From: Terriglobia bacterium
GTDB taxonomy: Bacteria > Acidobacteriota > Terriglobia > Bryobacterales > Bryobacteraceae
Length of the DNA: 50,248 nt
Assembly: GCA_021324615.1 (NCBI GenBank)
Contig: JAJPIT010000073.1
Location: forward strand, 1-50,248
Direction of reading: 5' to 3'
The translations under genes were made by a program, and so were the position numbers. A model generated the notes under the pieces. The model saw nothing but the letters and a program-made list of their open reading frames with translations, did not search any database and had not been told where the DNA came from. Positions 32,175-41,779 of the stretch are shown here, one piece after another; the first letter of the stretch is position 1, and each line of letters opens with the position of its first letter.

Positions 32175-32702
32175 ATGAAAACGCTACAGAGGAAGTTTTT
32201 CCTGTGGGCGGCGCTGGCGGCAGCCGCCTCGCCGGTGTTTGCCGGTTCGCCGAAAACGCCGCCGAGCCTGGCGGATAAGGTCATGCATGAACTGAACATG
32301 CTGCCCTACTACACGGTCTTCGACGACGTTTCCTTCCGTGTGGACGGCAGCACCGTTACCCTTTTCGGAGATGTGACCCAGCCATGGCTCAAGACCGACG
32401 CCGAAAACGCCGTCAAGCAGGTGGAAGGCGTGACGCGGGTAATCAATGAGATCAACGTTCTGCCGCTGTCGCCGATGGACCACCAGATCCGGCTGGCCGA
32501 GTACCGCGCCATTTACGGCTATCCCGCGCTGCAGCACTACGGCGTGGGAAGCTACCGGGCGATCCGCATTATCGTCAACAACGGCCACGTGAAGCTGGTG
32601 GGAACGGTCTCCAGCGAGATGGATAAACAGCTCGCCTACACCCGGGCCAACAGCGTGCCGAACGTGTTCTCGGTGGAGAACGACTTACAGGTGCAGAAGT
32701 AA
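32175..32702 (+). CDS. Periplasmic double BON-domain protein
   Basis: A 175-residue exported protein. Signal peptide MKTLQRKFFLWAALAAAASPVFA, then two BON domains: LADKVMHELNMLPYYTVFDD with VTLFGDVTQPWLKTDAENAV (about 32-90), and AIRIIVNNGHVKLVGTVSSE with VFSVENDLQVQ (about 125-172). The second keeps the G-V-K-L-x-G core seen in OsmY-like proteins. BON domains bind phospholipid and often support envelope integrity. GGAGGA upstream at 32159-32164 is the ribosome binding site. Probably monocistronic, following flhB after 78 bp. Confidence 0.88.
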   Translation: MKTLQRKFFLWAALAAAASPVFAGSPKTPPSLADKVMHELNMLPYYTVFDDVSFRVDGSTVTLFGDVTQPWLKTDAENAVKQVEGVTRVINEINVLPLSPMDHQIRLAEYRAIYGYPALQHYGVGSYRAIRIIVNNGHVKLVGTVSSEMDKQLAYTRANSVPNVFSVENDLQVQK

Positions 32703-32808
32703 GAATCGGATCGCCTGGACGCAGTCACACCCTTCTCGCGGTTACCAGGAGATCCGGCGGCGGCCCGCGCCTTGGCCGGCACGGGCCGCTGTTTTTTGCC
32801 GGAACTGT

Positions 32809-32814
32809 TATTCT
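32809..32814 (+). promoter_or_regulatory. -10-like TATTCT before the YggX-like gene
   Basis: TATTCT at 32809-32814 would start transcription near 32821. GGAAGGAG (32821-32828) would then lie at the very 5' end of the mRNA and serve the ATG at 32836 with 7-base spacing. Confidence 0.4.
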
Positions 32815-32835
32815 GGGTTCGGAAGGAGTTTGCCG

Positions 32836-33174
32836 ATGGGTTGCGGGTGTGGCGGCGGGGGCATGACCCCGCCCAAAGTGGAGGAGACCAAGGCGGGCCG
32901 CAAGGTTTTCTGCGTGAAGTTCCAGCGCGAGATGCCGGGCCTGGACGAAGTGCCATTCGATAATCACCCGCTTGGCCAGCGGATCTACGAAAACGTCTCC
33001 AAGGAAGCCTGGAAGCTGTGGCTGGAACAGATGAAGATGATCATGAACGAGTATCGTCTGAATCTGGGCACGCGGGAGGCGCAGGAGTTTCTGCTGAAGC
33101 AGATGGAGGATTACTTCTTCGGCGAAGGAGCGGCGTTCCCGCCGGGTTATGTGCCGCCGCGGGCCAAAAACTGA
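32836..33174 (+). CDS. YggX-like Fe(II)-trafficking protein with Cys-rich N-terminus
   Basis: A 112-residue protein. The YggX core (about 25-110) is clear: RKVFCVKFQREMPGLDEVPF, HPLGQRIYENVSKEAWKLWL, and MIMNEYRLNLGTREAQEFLL. YggX helps protect Fe-S enzymes and traffic iron in E. coli. Ahead of the core is a short extension, MGCGCGGGGMTPP, with two cysteines near the start in a glycine run, not present in the usual 91-residue protein. The ATG at 32836 has GGAAGGAG in front. A TTG at 32830 is too close to that site. Metal binding by the extension is inference. Confidence 0.85.
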   Translation: MGCGCGGGGMTPPKVEETKAGRKVFCVKFQREMPGLDEVPFDNHPLGQRIYENVSKEAWKLWLEQMKMIMNEYRLNLGTREAQEFLLKQMEDYFFGEGAAFPPGYVPPRAKN

Positions 33175-33268
33175 GATCGGCCGCCGGCGCGGCCAGGCCT
33201 CAGAAGCCTGAACCCGGAAGGCCGCCACCGTCGCCCCGAGGGTTCCCGGCGGATACATCAGAACTTCC

Positions 33269-34507
33269 GTGATCAGCTACCCCGATTCCGTGCGCTTCCT
33301 TTACGCGCTCGGCAATGAAATCAAAACGGCGAAGCTCGGCCTGGATCGGATTCGCGCGGTCCTGGACGCGCTGGGGAACCCGCAGCGGGCTTTCCGCGTG
33401 GTGCATGTCGCCGGGACGAACGGCAAAGGGTCGACCTGCGCGATGATCGAAGCGGGCCTCCGCGCGGCCGGAGTGCGGACCGGGCTTTTCACCTCCCCGC
33501 ATCTGAGCGAGCCGACCGAGCGCATCCAGATCAACGGCGCGCCGGTCTCGCCCGCGCAGTTCCAACAAGCCTTCAACGTAGTGCACGAAACGGCCTGCCG
33601 GCTGGATCTGGACTGCCATCCGACCTATTTCGAGACGGTCACCGCAATGGGCTTCTGGCTGTTCCGGGCACTGGGGGTGGAGACAGCGGTGGTGGAAGTG
33701 GGATTGGGCGGCAGGCTGGACGCCACCAATGTGGTCGATCCGGCGCTGGCCGTGATCACGCCGATCGATTTCGATCATGAGGCCTACTTAGGCCACACGC
33801 TGGAGGCGATCGCGGGGGAAAAAGCGGGAATCTTGAAGCGCGGCGCGCCGGCGGTTTTCGCGCGCCAGCGGCCGGAAGCGGCGGCGGTGCTGGAGCGGCG
33901 CGCGGGCGAGCTGGGAATTGCGGTGAAGCATGCCGAAGATTTCGCGGTGCGCGATCTTCAGATCGACGCGCGCGGGTCCAGTTTTTCCGGGATTCGCGTT
34001 CCGCTGGCGGGCGAGCATCAGGTGGAAAATGCGGTCGCCGCGGCGCTGGCGCTGGAGTCACTGGGAGCGCCGGCGGCGGGCATCGCGGAAACGCGCTGGC
34101 CCGGCCGGCTGGAGCACGTCTCGCCGAATCCCGACATCATTCTGGACGGCGCGCATAATCCCGCCGGCGCGCGCGCCTTGGCGCGGTACCTGGAGCGCTT
34201 TTACCGTGACCGCAAGCTGTGGCTGATCTTTGGGGCCATGCGCGACAAGGCCGTGGAGGAAATCGCCGGAATTCTATTTCCGCTGGCCGCCGAGCTGATT
34301 TTCACCGCGCCGCAGTCCTCGCGCGCGCTGCGCCCGGAGGCGCTTTGCGAGATCGCCGGACGCGGGCATGCCGCGGACTCCATCGAAGAAGCGCTGCGGC
34401 TGGCCGCCGCCGGGCCCGGCGATGCGGTGGTGATCACCGGGTCGTTGTTTTTGATCGGCGAAGCGCGGACCCGCCTGGCCGGCCGCAGGCGGACCGCCGT
34501 CTGCTAG
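33269..34507 (+). CDS. folC: Folylpolyglutamate synthase / dihydrofolate synthase
   Basis: A 412-residue Mur-ligase-like ATP enzyme that makes dihydrofolate from dihydropteroate and adds glutamates to folates. ATP-binding P-loop HVAGTNGKGST (46-56); SPHLSEPTERIQING; the VEVGLGGRLDATNV motif; DFDHEAYLGHTLEAIAGEKAG; and DGAHNPAGARAL near the C-terminal domain start. Normal length for FolC. GTG start at 33269. Its 3' end overlaps the convergent transporter gene by 4 bp. Confidence 0.95.
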   Translation: MISYPDSVRFLYALGNEIKTAKLGLDRIRAVLDALGNPQRAFRVVHVAGTNGKGSTCAMIEAGLRAAGVRTGLFTSPHLSEPTERIQINGAPVSPAQFQQAFNVVHETACRLDLDCHPTYFETVTAMGFWLFRALGVETAVVEVGLGGRLDATNVVDPALAVITPIDFDHEAYLGHTLEAIAGEKAGILKRGAPAVFARQRPEAAAVLERRAGELGIAVKHAEDFAVRDLQIDARGSSFSGIRVPLAGEHQVENAVAAALALESLGAPAAGIAETRWPGRLEHVSPNPDIILDGAHNPAGARALARYLERFYRDRKLWLIFGAMRDKAVEEIAGILFPLAAELIFTAPQSSRALRPEALCEIAGRGHAADSIEEALRLAAAGPGDAVVITGSLFLIGEARTRLAGRRRTAVC

Positions 34508-35736
34508 CGCCCCACCGCCCGTACGGAGGAGGGAAGCGCGGAGGCCGGCGCTTTCACCGGCAGCGGCATGCGGCGCAGAAGGACGGCCAGCGCCGAGGAG
34601 ATCAGCGCCAGCACCGCGCAGACGTAAAAGCCGTAGTCCCACGATCCGGTTTTTTCGAACAGCTTGGCCGCCAGGCCGCCCCCCATAATCGAGGCCACCC
34701 CCTTGGCGGCATAAATGAAGGCGTAATTCGAGCTGGCGTTTTTGGCGCCAAAAAAGTCCGCCGAAGCGGAAGGCATCAGCGAATAAACTTCGCCCCAGGT
34801 AAAGAACACCAGCGCGATGGTGACGATGAACAGCGCCGGCGAGGCGTGGCCGATGGTGGCGACGCCGAGCAGAATACCGGCGTGCAGCAAAAAGGCGATG
34901 ATCATGGCGCGCTCCCGGCCGATGGAGTCCGACACCCAGCCCCAGAACAGGCGCCCGCCGCCGTTGGCCAGCGGATTCAGCGTCGCCACCAGGGTCAGCA
35001 CCGCGGTGAATTTGAGCGTCCGCGCCATCGGACCCACCTGCGCGGTGACCATCAGCCCGCCGATTCCCATCATCAGCGCCATGGCGAACAGCATCCAGAA
35101 ATGCGGCGTCCTCAGCATCTCCAGGGAGTTGAAGTTTTCAGTGTGGGCGCGCACCGTGGACCGGGAGGGGGGAAGCGCGGCCGCGCGCGGCGGATTTTGC
35201 AGAAATTGCGCCGCGAAGATGATGATCAATCCCTGGACAATGCCGGTGTCGAAAAACGCGGCGCGATAATCCTGTTTGTGCAGAAGATGGGCGATGACCG
35301 GGACAAACAGCGCCGCGCCGGAGCCGAAACAGGCGGCGATCAGCCCGGCGGCCAAGCCGCGCCGGTCCGGGAACCATTTCAATCCGATGCCGGTGCAGCC
35401 GCAGTACACCAGCGCGGCGCCGAAACCGGCGATGGAATAAAAAACATAAAGCTGTTCGAGCGTGGTGGCTCGTCCCAGCCAAGCCCAGCCGGCGCCGCAC
35501 AAAAGACCCGCGAAGGAAAGAAACAGGCGCGGGCCGATGCGGTCGATCAGCCAGCCCGAGCAGGGCATCATCCAGGTTTCGAACGCGATAAACAGCGTGA
35601 ATCCCCACTGGATATCGGACAACTTCCAGTGGGTTGCCGCGCGCAGCGGTTCGACGAACAGGGTCCAACCATATTGCAGATTCGCGATCATGATCATGGC
35701 CATGACCGCGAAGGCGAGCCTCCACCAGCGATTCAC
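34504..35736 (-). CDS. MFS transporter of the oxalate/formate antiporter (OFA) family
   Basis: A 410-residue inner membrane transporter with about 12 helices. The OFA group is indicated by NLQYGWTLFVEPL, GWTLFVEPLRAATHWKLSDI, the stretch GCTGIGLKWFPDRRGLAAGL, and EVYSLMPSASADFFGAKNAS. OxlT-type members exchange oxalate for formate, but the family also moves other small carboxylates. Start GTG at 35736 overlaps the PanE-like gene by 4 bp. Third gene of a leftward operon whose first gene is an oxalyl-CoA-synthetase-like ligase, which makes oxalate or a related acid the best guess for the substrate. Confidence 0.85.
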   Translation of the reverse strand: MNRWWRLAFAVMAMIMIANLQYGWTLFVEPLRAATHWKLSDIQWGFTLFIAFETWMMPCSGWLIDRIGPRLFLSFAGLLCGAGWAWLGRATTLEQLYVFYSIAGFGAALVYCGCTGIGLKWFPDRRGLAAGLIAACFGSGAALFVPVIAHLLHKQDYRAAFFDTGIVQGLIIIFAAQFLQNPPRAAALPPSRSTVRAHTENFNSLEMLRTPHFWMLFAMALMMGIGGLMVTAQVGPMARTLKFTAVLTLVATLNPLANGGGRLFWGWVSDSIGRERAMIIAFLLHAGILLGVATIGHASPALFIVTIALVFFTWGEVYSLMPSASADFFGAKNASSNYAFIYAAKGVASIMGGGLAAKLFEKTGSWDYGFYVCAVLALISSALAVLLRRMPLPVKAPASALPSSVRAVGR

Positions 35737-36695
35737 TTTTTAGCCTGCTTTCTTGAGATTTGATCCAGCAAACGGGTGGCCGCGTACACGGTTCTGGTAT
35801 GCGGCATGGGAACCTCCAGCCGTTGGCCCAGCTCCACCACCGCGCCGGCGATGGCTTCCAGTTCCATCGGGCGGCCGGCTTCCAGGTCCTGAAGCATGGA
35901 GGTTTTATGCGCGCCGACTTTTTCCGCGCCGGCGATGCGCTGCTCAATAGAAACCGGCAGATCCAGGCCGAGTTTCGCGGCGAGGGCTTCCACTTCGCCC
36001 ATGATGGCCCGGATCAGGGGATTCACTTCCGGATCGTGGATCATTTCGGCCAGCGTCGCCCGCGTCAGCGCGCTGAGCGGATTAAAGGCGACGTTGCCCA
36101 TGATCTTGACCCAGATTTCGTGGCGGATGTGCGCGGTGACCGGCGCGCGCAGGCCGGCTTGGATCAGGGCTTCGGCGACGCGGCGGGCGCGGTCGGAGCG
36201 GGAGCCGTCCGGCTCCCCCAGCGAGATGCGGTTGCCTTCGTTGTGGCGGATCACGCCGGGTTCCACCAGGTCGGTGGAAAAATACACGATGGAGGCCAGC
36301 ACGTTTTCGCGCGGGATGGACGCGGCGATGATCCCGCCGGGGTCCACCCGCTCCAGATGCATCTGGGGAAAATACCACCAGGGGACGCCGTTCTGGGCGG
36401 CGACTACGATGGTATCCGGGCGGATCAGCGGTTTTAGCCGCGGCGCCAGTGCGGTCAAGCCGTGGGCCTTCACGCCGAGCAGAATCACGTCCGGCTGGCC
36501 GGCGTGGTCCAGATCGCCGATGACGCGCGGATGAACCAGGAAATCGCCGCCGCCGCTGAGAACGCGAAGGCCGCGCTGGCGCATCGCATCGAGATGCGCT
36601 CCGCGGGCGAACAGCGTGACGTCGGCGCCGGCGAGGGCCATTCGCGCGCCGATGTATCCGCCGATCGCGCCGGCGCCAGCGATCAAAAATCGCAT
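35733..36695 (-). CDS. PanE/ApbA-type ketopantoate reductase-like protein
   Basis: A 320-residue NADP(H)-dependent 2-keto-acid reductase of the ApbA/PanE family. N-terminal Rossmann motif GAGAIGGYIGARMALAGADV; the C-terminal half carries WVKIMGNVAFNPLSALTRAT and HKTSMLQDLEAGRPMELEAI, which are family marks. E. coli PanE reduces 2-dehydropantoate for coenzyme A synthesis. This paralog is coupled to an OFA transporter and an AMP ligase rather than to panB/panC, so another small keto acid may be the substrate. It lies 37 bp after the ligase gene. Confidence 0.85.
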   Translation of the reverse strand: MRFLIAGAGAIGGYIGARMALAGADVTLFARGAHLDAMRQRGLRVLSGGGDFLVHPRVIGDLDHAGQPDVILLGVKAHGLTALAPRLKPLIRPDTIVVAAQNGVPWWYFPQMHLERVDPGGIIAASIPRENVLASIVYFSTDLVEPGVIRHNEGNRISLGEPDGSRSDRARRVAEALIQAGLRAPVTAHIRHEIWVKIMGNVAFNPLSALTRATLAEMIHDPEVNPLIRAIMGEVEALAAKLGLDLPVSIEQRIAGAEKVGAHKTSMLQDLEAGRPMELEAIAGAVVELGQRLEVPMPHTRTVYAATRLLDQISRKQAKK

Positions 36696-36732
36696 GCTTG
36701 CGACCTCGCCGCCTCAGGGATGCGGCTTGCGC

Positions 36733-38226
<1,494 letters not shown>

Positions 38227-38290
38227 GTTCAAACCTATTATTATGCGCCCGGAAGTGGACAGGCCGCATGAAGGCCGCTGCGCGGAAAAG

Positions 38291-39205
38291 CTATTGGCCG
38301 AGCAGATTCCGCATCTGTCCCATGATCAGGATCACGGCCGGGCCGAGCGTCACCAATACAATCGAAGGAAAGATCAAAAAGAACACCGGGAACACCAGCT
38401 TGACGCCCACCTTGCGCCCGCGTTCCTGCGCGATCTGGCGGAAGCGGATGCGCAAATAGCGCGCATGGGTTTTCAGCGCGGGACCCAGGCTGGTGCCGAA
38501 GCGGTCCGTATCGATCAGCAGATTGGCGAATTTGCGCAGCTCCAGATCGCGGCTGCGCTCGACGAAGTTGCGCAAGGCGTCGGCGCGGGTGGTGTTGGCT
38601 TTTAGTTCAAGCTGAAGCTGCGTGAACTCCGCCGCCAGATCCGGGAAGGAGACGCGCAGCCCGCGGCTGGTATCGAGAATCGCGGCGTCCAGTCCCTGTC
38701 CGGCCTCGACGGCGAGCACCATTAGGTCCAGCGCGGCCGGCAGCCCGCGGCGCAGCCGTTCCACGCGGCGCTTGGCCATCCGCTCCAGAACCCGGTCCGG
38801 CAGCAGATAGCCGAAGCCCGCGCCGCAGGCGAACGGCAGAAGCGCGCCGGCGAGGCTGTTCTGAAACTGGAGCGCGAGCCATACGCCGGCCACGCCGATC
38901 ATCAGGGCGGTGGCGCACTTGATGCCGATGAAGACCGAAACCGCCGACGTCCAGCGATAGCCGGCGGCGACCAGATCCCGGCGGATCTTGCCGGCCGCGG
39001 CGGCGTTGCCCGGCATGGCTTCCCCGATCAGGCGGAAGATGCCAGCCATGGCGGCTTGCGGCCCCGCCATTTCGGGCCGCTCCAGGGCGATCGGCGCGGG
39101 AATTTCCGGACCTTCCAGGCTCGACGGCCGCAGCACGAAGACGTATCCGGCGGCGCTGACGGCGGCCATGGTAAACACGAAGAAGGCGATCAGCAGCCCG
39201 ATCAT
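38291..39205 (-). CDS. tadC: Tad pilus inner membrane protein TadC
   Basis: A 304-residue T2SSF-type membrane protein of the Tad/Flp pilus. Hydrophobic segments at the N-terminus (MIGLLIAFFVFTMAAVSAAG) and centre (IGIKCATALMIGVAGVWLAL), then the T2SSF core GLPAALDLMVLAVEAGQGLD, and KFANLLIDTDRFGTSLGPAL, ending with KLVFPVFFLIFPSIVLVTLG. The start at 39205 overlaps the tadB stop. The frame extending upstream across tadB is not real. TadB and TadC form the platform of the pilus motor. Length fits. Confidence 0.88.
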   Translation of the reverse strand: MIGLLIAFFVFTMAAVSAAGYVFVLRPSSLEGPEIPAPIALERPEMAGPQAAMAGIFRLIGEAMPGNAAAAGKIRRDLVAAGYRWTSAVSVFIGIKCATALMIGVAGVWLALQFQNSLAGALLPFACGAGFGYLLPDRVLERMAKRRVERLRRGLPAALDLMVLAVEAGQGLDAAILDTSRGLRVSFPDLAAEFTQLQLELKANTTRADALRNFVERSRDLELRKFANLLIDTDRFGTSLGPALKTHARYLRIRFRQIAQERGRKVGVKLVFPVFFLIFPSIVLVTLGPAVILIMGQMRNLLGQ

Positions 39206-40164
39206 ACTTTGATGTCCACGATCTTGCGGATCACCAGGTGGGCCAGCACCAGACAGGCGGCCGCCGCGGTGATCAGCGTCTTTCCGAGAGGATGATGAAA
39301 CAGGATCTGCATGTATCCCGGGCTGACCCACAGCATCATCGCGGAGATCAGGACCGGCAGCACGCTGAGGATCGCGCCGGTCAGTTTTCCGTGCGCGGCG
39401 AGCGCGCGCACCTCGCCTTGCAGGGCGATCGCCTCGCGCATGTTCTCGGCCAGGCCGGTCAGGACTTCGCTCAGTCTTCCGCCGGTGCGCGCGTGCAGTT
39501 GCACCGCGGCGACGAACAGGTTGACCTCCAGCAGGGGAACGCGGGCGGCGAGGTTTTCCAGCGCGCGCGGCCAGCCCATGCCGAGATTGGCCTCCGCCGA
39601 GGTTTTGCGGATCTCCACCGACACCGGCGGCAGGGTCTCCGAGGCGATCATCTCCATGGCCGCCGATAACGGATAGCCCGCCCGCAGCGCCCGCGCCAGC
39701 GAATCGAGCGCGTCCGGAAAATTCTCGCGAAACTGGGCGAATCGCCTGTTCCGCTTGCGCAAAATGTATCCGTAGGGCGCCCAGGCGGCCAGGGCTCCGC
39801 CCAGCAGGGCGGCCCAGAAGGCCACCAGCTTCAGCAGCATGAGGGTGGCCACGGTTCCCACAAGCAGCATGGCCAGGGTGACCCGGCCCACGGACCAGTC
39901 CAGTTCGGCTTGCGCGATGCGCGCCTCCAGAATGTCGATGAAGTCGAACCGCGCCAGCAGGCTGTCCCAGAAGTTGAGGGTGCTCAGCCGCTCGCTGCGG
40001 AACAGGCTCGAATCCTGGTCCTCGGCCTCCTGATCGCGGCGCGCTGCGTCGCTTTCCTCGGCCGTGGTTTTGAGGAACCCCATCCACGCCACGGTGACGG
40101 TGATGGCGGCGAGCAGAAAGATCACCAGGAAAAACGCCAGGATCGAAACCAGCAGCATGTTCAT
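39202..40164 (-). CDS. tadB: Tad pilus inner membrane protein TadB
   Basis: A 320-residue T2SSF-type membrane protein. N-terminal helix (LLVSILAFFLVIFLLAAITV); core with RENFPDALDSLARALRAGYP and LAAMEMIASETLPP-like, then LHARTGGRLSEVLTGLAENM, the T2SSF signature. Two further helices at the C-terminus (TGAILSVLPVLISAMMLW). It lies between cpaB and tadC with 4 bp overlaps on both sides, and so is part of one coupled operon. Confidence 0.9.
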   Translation of the reverse strand: MNMLLVSILAFFLVIFLLAAITVTVAWMGFLKTTAEESDAARRDQEAEDQDSSLFRSERLSTLNFWDSLLARFDFIDILEARIAQAELDWSVGRVTLAMLLVGTVATLMLLKLVAFWAALLGGALAAWAPYGYILRKRNRRFAQFRENFPDALDSLARALRAGYPLSAAMEMIASETLPPVSVEIRKTSAEANLGMGWPRALENLAARVPLLEVNLFVAAVQLHARTGGRLSEVLTGLAENMREAIALQGEVRALAAHGKLTGAILSVLPVLISAMMLWVSPGYMQILFHHPLGKTLITAAAACLVLAHLVIRKIVDIKV

Positions 40165-40874
40165 TGCGCCGCTTTGGCGTCGGCGGCGCGCATCACCGCG
40201 CCCAGCGACAGCGATCCGGCCCGGTTCTTTTGATCGTCCAGCGGATTGCGCAGGGTCAGGCGGACGCGCGCCCCGGAATCGGCCGCCGCCAGGACATCGG
40301 CCTGGCGGGGATCGGCGAGCAGGGTCACCACCGGAAGCGTGGCGCCTTGCGAGCTTTGCTCCGGCTGCGGCGCCACGGAAAGAACCTGCAAATCCTCCAG
40401 CGCGGTGCGCACCAGCGTGGCGTCGCTATTGCTGCCGCGCCCCACCACCACCTGCACATCCACCTTCTGGCCGGAGCGCAGCAGGGAAAGCACGCCGGTG
40501 GAATCGGTGACGTGCACCGAAACCGCGCGCATTCCCGGCGGCACCCCCGGCGCGCCATTGCGGGAGTTCGCCAGATGCGAAGCCAGCACCGGCTCATCCT
40601 GGCCGATGGTGTCGAAGACGGTGCTGCCGGCCACATCCGACGCCTTTTCGTAGGCGCCCTTGGGCAGAGTGGGTCCGAACCACGGGATCTCGGCGACGTC
40701 CTCGGCTTTTAAGACGGTGCCCGGATTGAGCGTCCGGGCCGCGACCACCATGGTCTTTCCGCTGCCGGTGCTGCTGTTCAATTTGTTCACAAACAGGCCG
40801 TAGAATACGCCCGTGGCGACGATCGCCACCACGAAGGCAATCCCCAGCAGCTTCAGCAAGTTATTTTTTTTCAT
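40161..40874 (-). CDS. cpaB: Flp pilus assembly protein CpaB/RcpC
   Basis: A 237-residue protein with one N-terminal transmembrane helix (LLGIAFVVAIVATGVFYGLF), then an SAF domain (MVVAARTLNPGTVLKAEDVA, about 42-61) and the CpaB core (MRAVSVHVTDSTGVLSLLRS, then GQKVDVQVVVGRG). CpaB/RcpC acts in the periplasm near the secretin in Tad pilus assembly. It is the first gene of the operon with tadB and tadC. No secretin (cpaC), ATPase (cpaF/tadA), or pilin gene lies in the window. Confidence 0.9.
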   Translation of the reverse strand: MKKNNLLKLLGIAFVVAIVATGVFYGLFVNKLNSSTGSGKTMVVAARTLNPGTVLKAEDVAEIPWFGPTLPKGAYEKASDVAGSTVFDTIGQDEPVLASHLANSRNGAPGVPPGMRAVSVHVTDSTGVLSLLRSGQKVDVQVVVGRGSNSDATLVRTALEDLQVLSVAPQPEQSSQGATLPVVTLLADPRQADVLAAADSGARVRLTLRNPLDDQKNRAGSLSLGAVMRAADAKAAQ

Positions 40875-40965
40875 GACGGACGGGGTTTCCTCACCGGATA
40901 GATCGGCAAGTCGTAAGGTTTCCTTGAGAGGCGCCGTACACGGTAGCCGGGGCGCGGATCGGCCT

Positions 40966-40971
40966 TAGAAT
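40966..40971 (+). promoter_or_regulatory. -10-like TAGAAT before thiG (leaderless start)
   Basis: TAGAAT at 40966-40971 lies exactly -12 to -7 of the thiG ATG at 40978. GGAGG at 40972-40976 is only one base from the ATG, too close to act as a Shine-Dalgarno, which further supports a leaderless mRNA. No THI-box riboswitch was recognised upstream. Confidence 0.45.
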
Positions 40972-40977
40972 GGAGGC

Positions 40978-41751
40978 ATGAATACGCTTAAGATCGCCGG
41001 CCGCGAGTTTCGCTCGCGGCTGTTCGTCGGCACGGGCAAATACCGGAGTTTTCAGGAGATGGCGCGCTGCCACGAGGCTTCCGGCGCGGAAGTGGTCACG
41101 GTGGCGGTGCGGCGCGTCAACCTCTCGGACTCCACCCAGGAATCGCTGCTGGACTACATCGACCGCTCGAAATATTTCCTGCTGCCGAACACGGCCGGCT
41201 GCTTCACGGCCGACGAAGCGATCCGCACCGCGCGGCTGGCGCGCGAGGTGGGTTTGTCGAACTGGGTGAAGCTTGAAGTGATCGGCGATCCGCAGACGCT
41301 GTTTCCCGACAATCAGGGGCTGCTGGAGGCGACCCGCGTTCTGGCCAAGGAAGGCTTTGTTTGCCTGCCCTATACCAACGACGATCTGGTGAACGCCCGC
41401 CGTCTTATTGACGCAGGCGCCGCGGCGGTGATGCCGCTGGCGGCGCCGATCGGCAGCGGTTTAGGCATCCAAAACGCGACAAATCTGCGCATTTTGCGCG
41501 AAAAAATCAGCGAAGTTCCGCTGATTGTGGATGCCGGAGTCGGCACGGCCTCGGACGCGGCGATGGCCATGGAGCTGGGCTACGACGGGGTGCTGATGAA
41601 TACCGCAATCGCCGAGGCGGAGGACTCGGTGGAGATGGCGCGGGCCATGAGGCTCGCGGTGGAAGCGGGGCGGCACGCCTATCAGGCGGGCCGGATGCCG
41701 AAGAGGCTGTACGCGGCGGCGAGCAGTCCGTGGGCCGGGGTGGTGAGGTAA
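40978..41751 (+). CDS. thiG: Thiazole synthase
   Basis: Makes the thiazole phosphate of thiamine from deoxyxylulose 5-phosphate, dehydroglycine and ThiS thiocarboxylate. A 257-residue TIM barrel with the Schiff-base Lys98 in [10 protein letters not shown]. Further family marks: [57 protein letters not shown], and [20 protein letters not shown]. Normal length. No thiS, thiH/thiO, thiE or thiF is adjacent, so the pathway is split in this genome. Convergent with the permease gene (28 bp apart). Confidence 0.97.
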   Translation: MNTLKIAGREFRSRLFVGTGKYRSFQEMARCHEASGAEVVTVAVRRVNLSDSTQESLLDYIDRSKYFLLPNTAGCFTADEAIRTARLAREVGLSNWVKLEVIGDPQTLFPDNQGLLEATRVLAKEGFVCLPYTNDDLVNARRLIDAGAAAVMPLAAPIGSGLGIQNATNLRILREKISEVPLIVDAGVGTASDAAMAMELGYDGVLMNTAIAEAEDSVEMARAMRLAVEAGRHAYQAGRMPKRLYAAASSPWAGVVR

Positions 41752-41779
41752 GCGGCGGGCAGCGGCGCGGCGGGGATGG

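Noticed and set aside
40875-40977. TPP riboswitch upstream of thiG
   Set aside because: No THI-box core sequence could be found in the 103 bp, and the promoter appears to give no leader.
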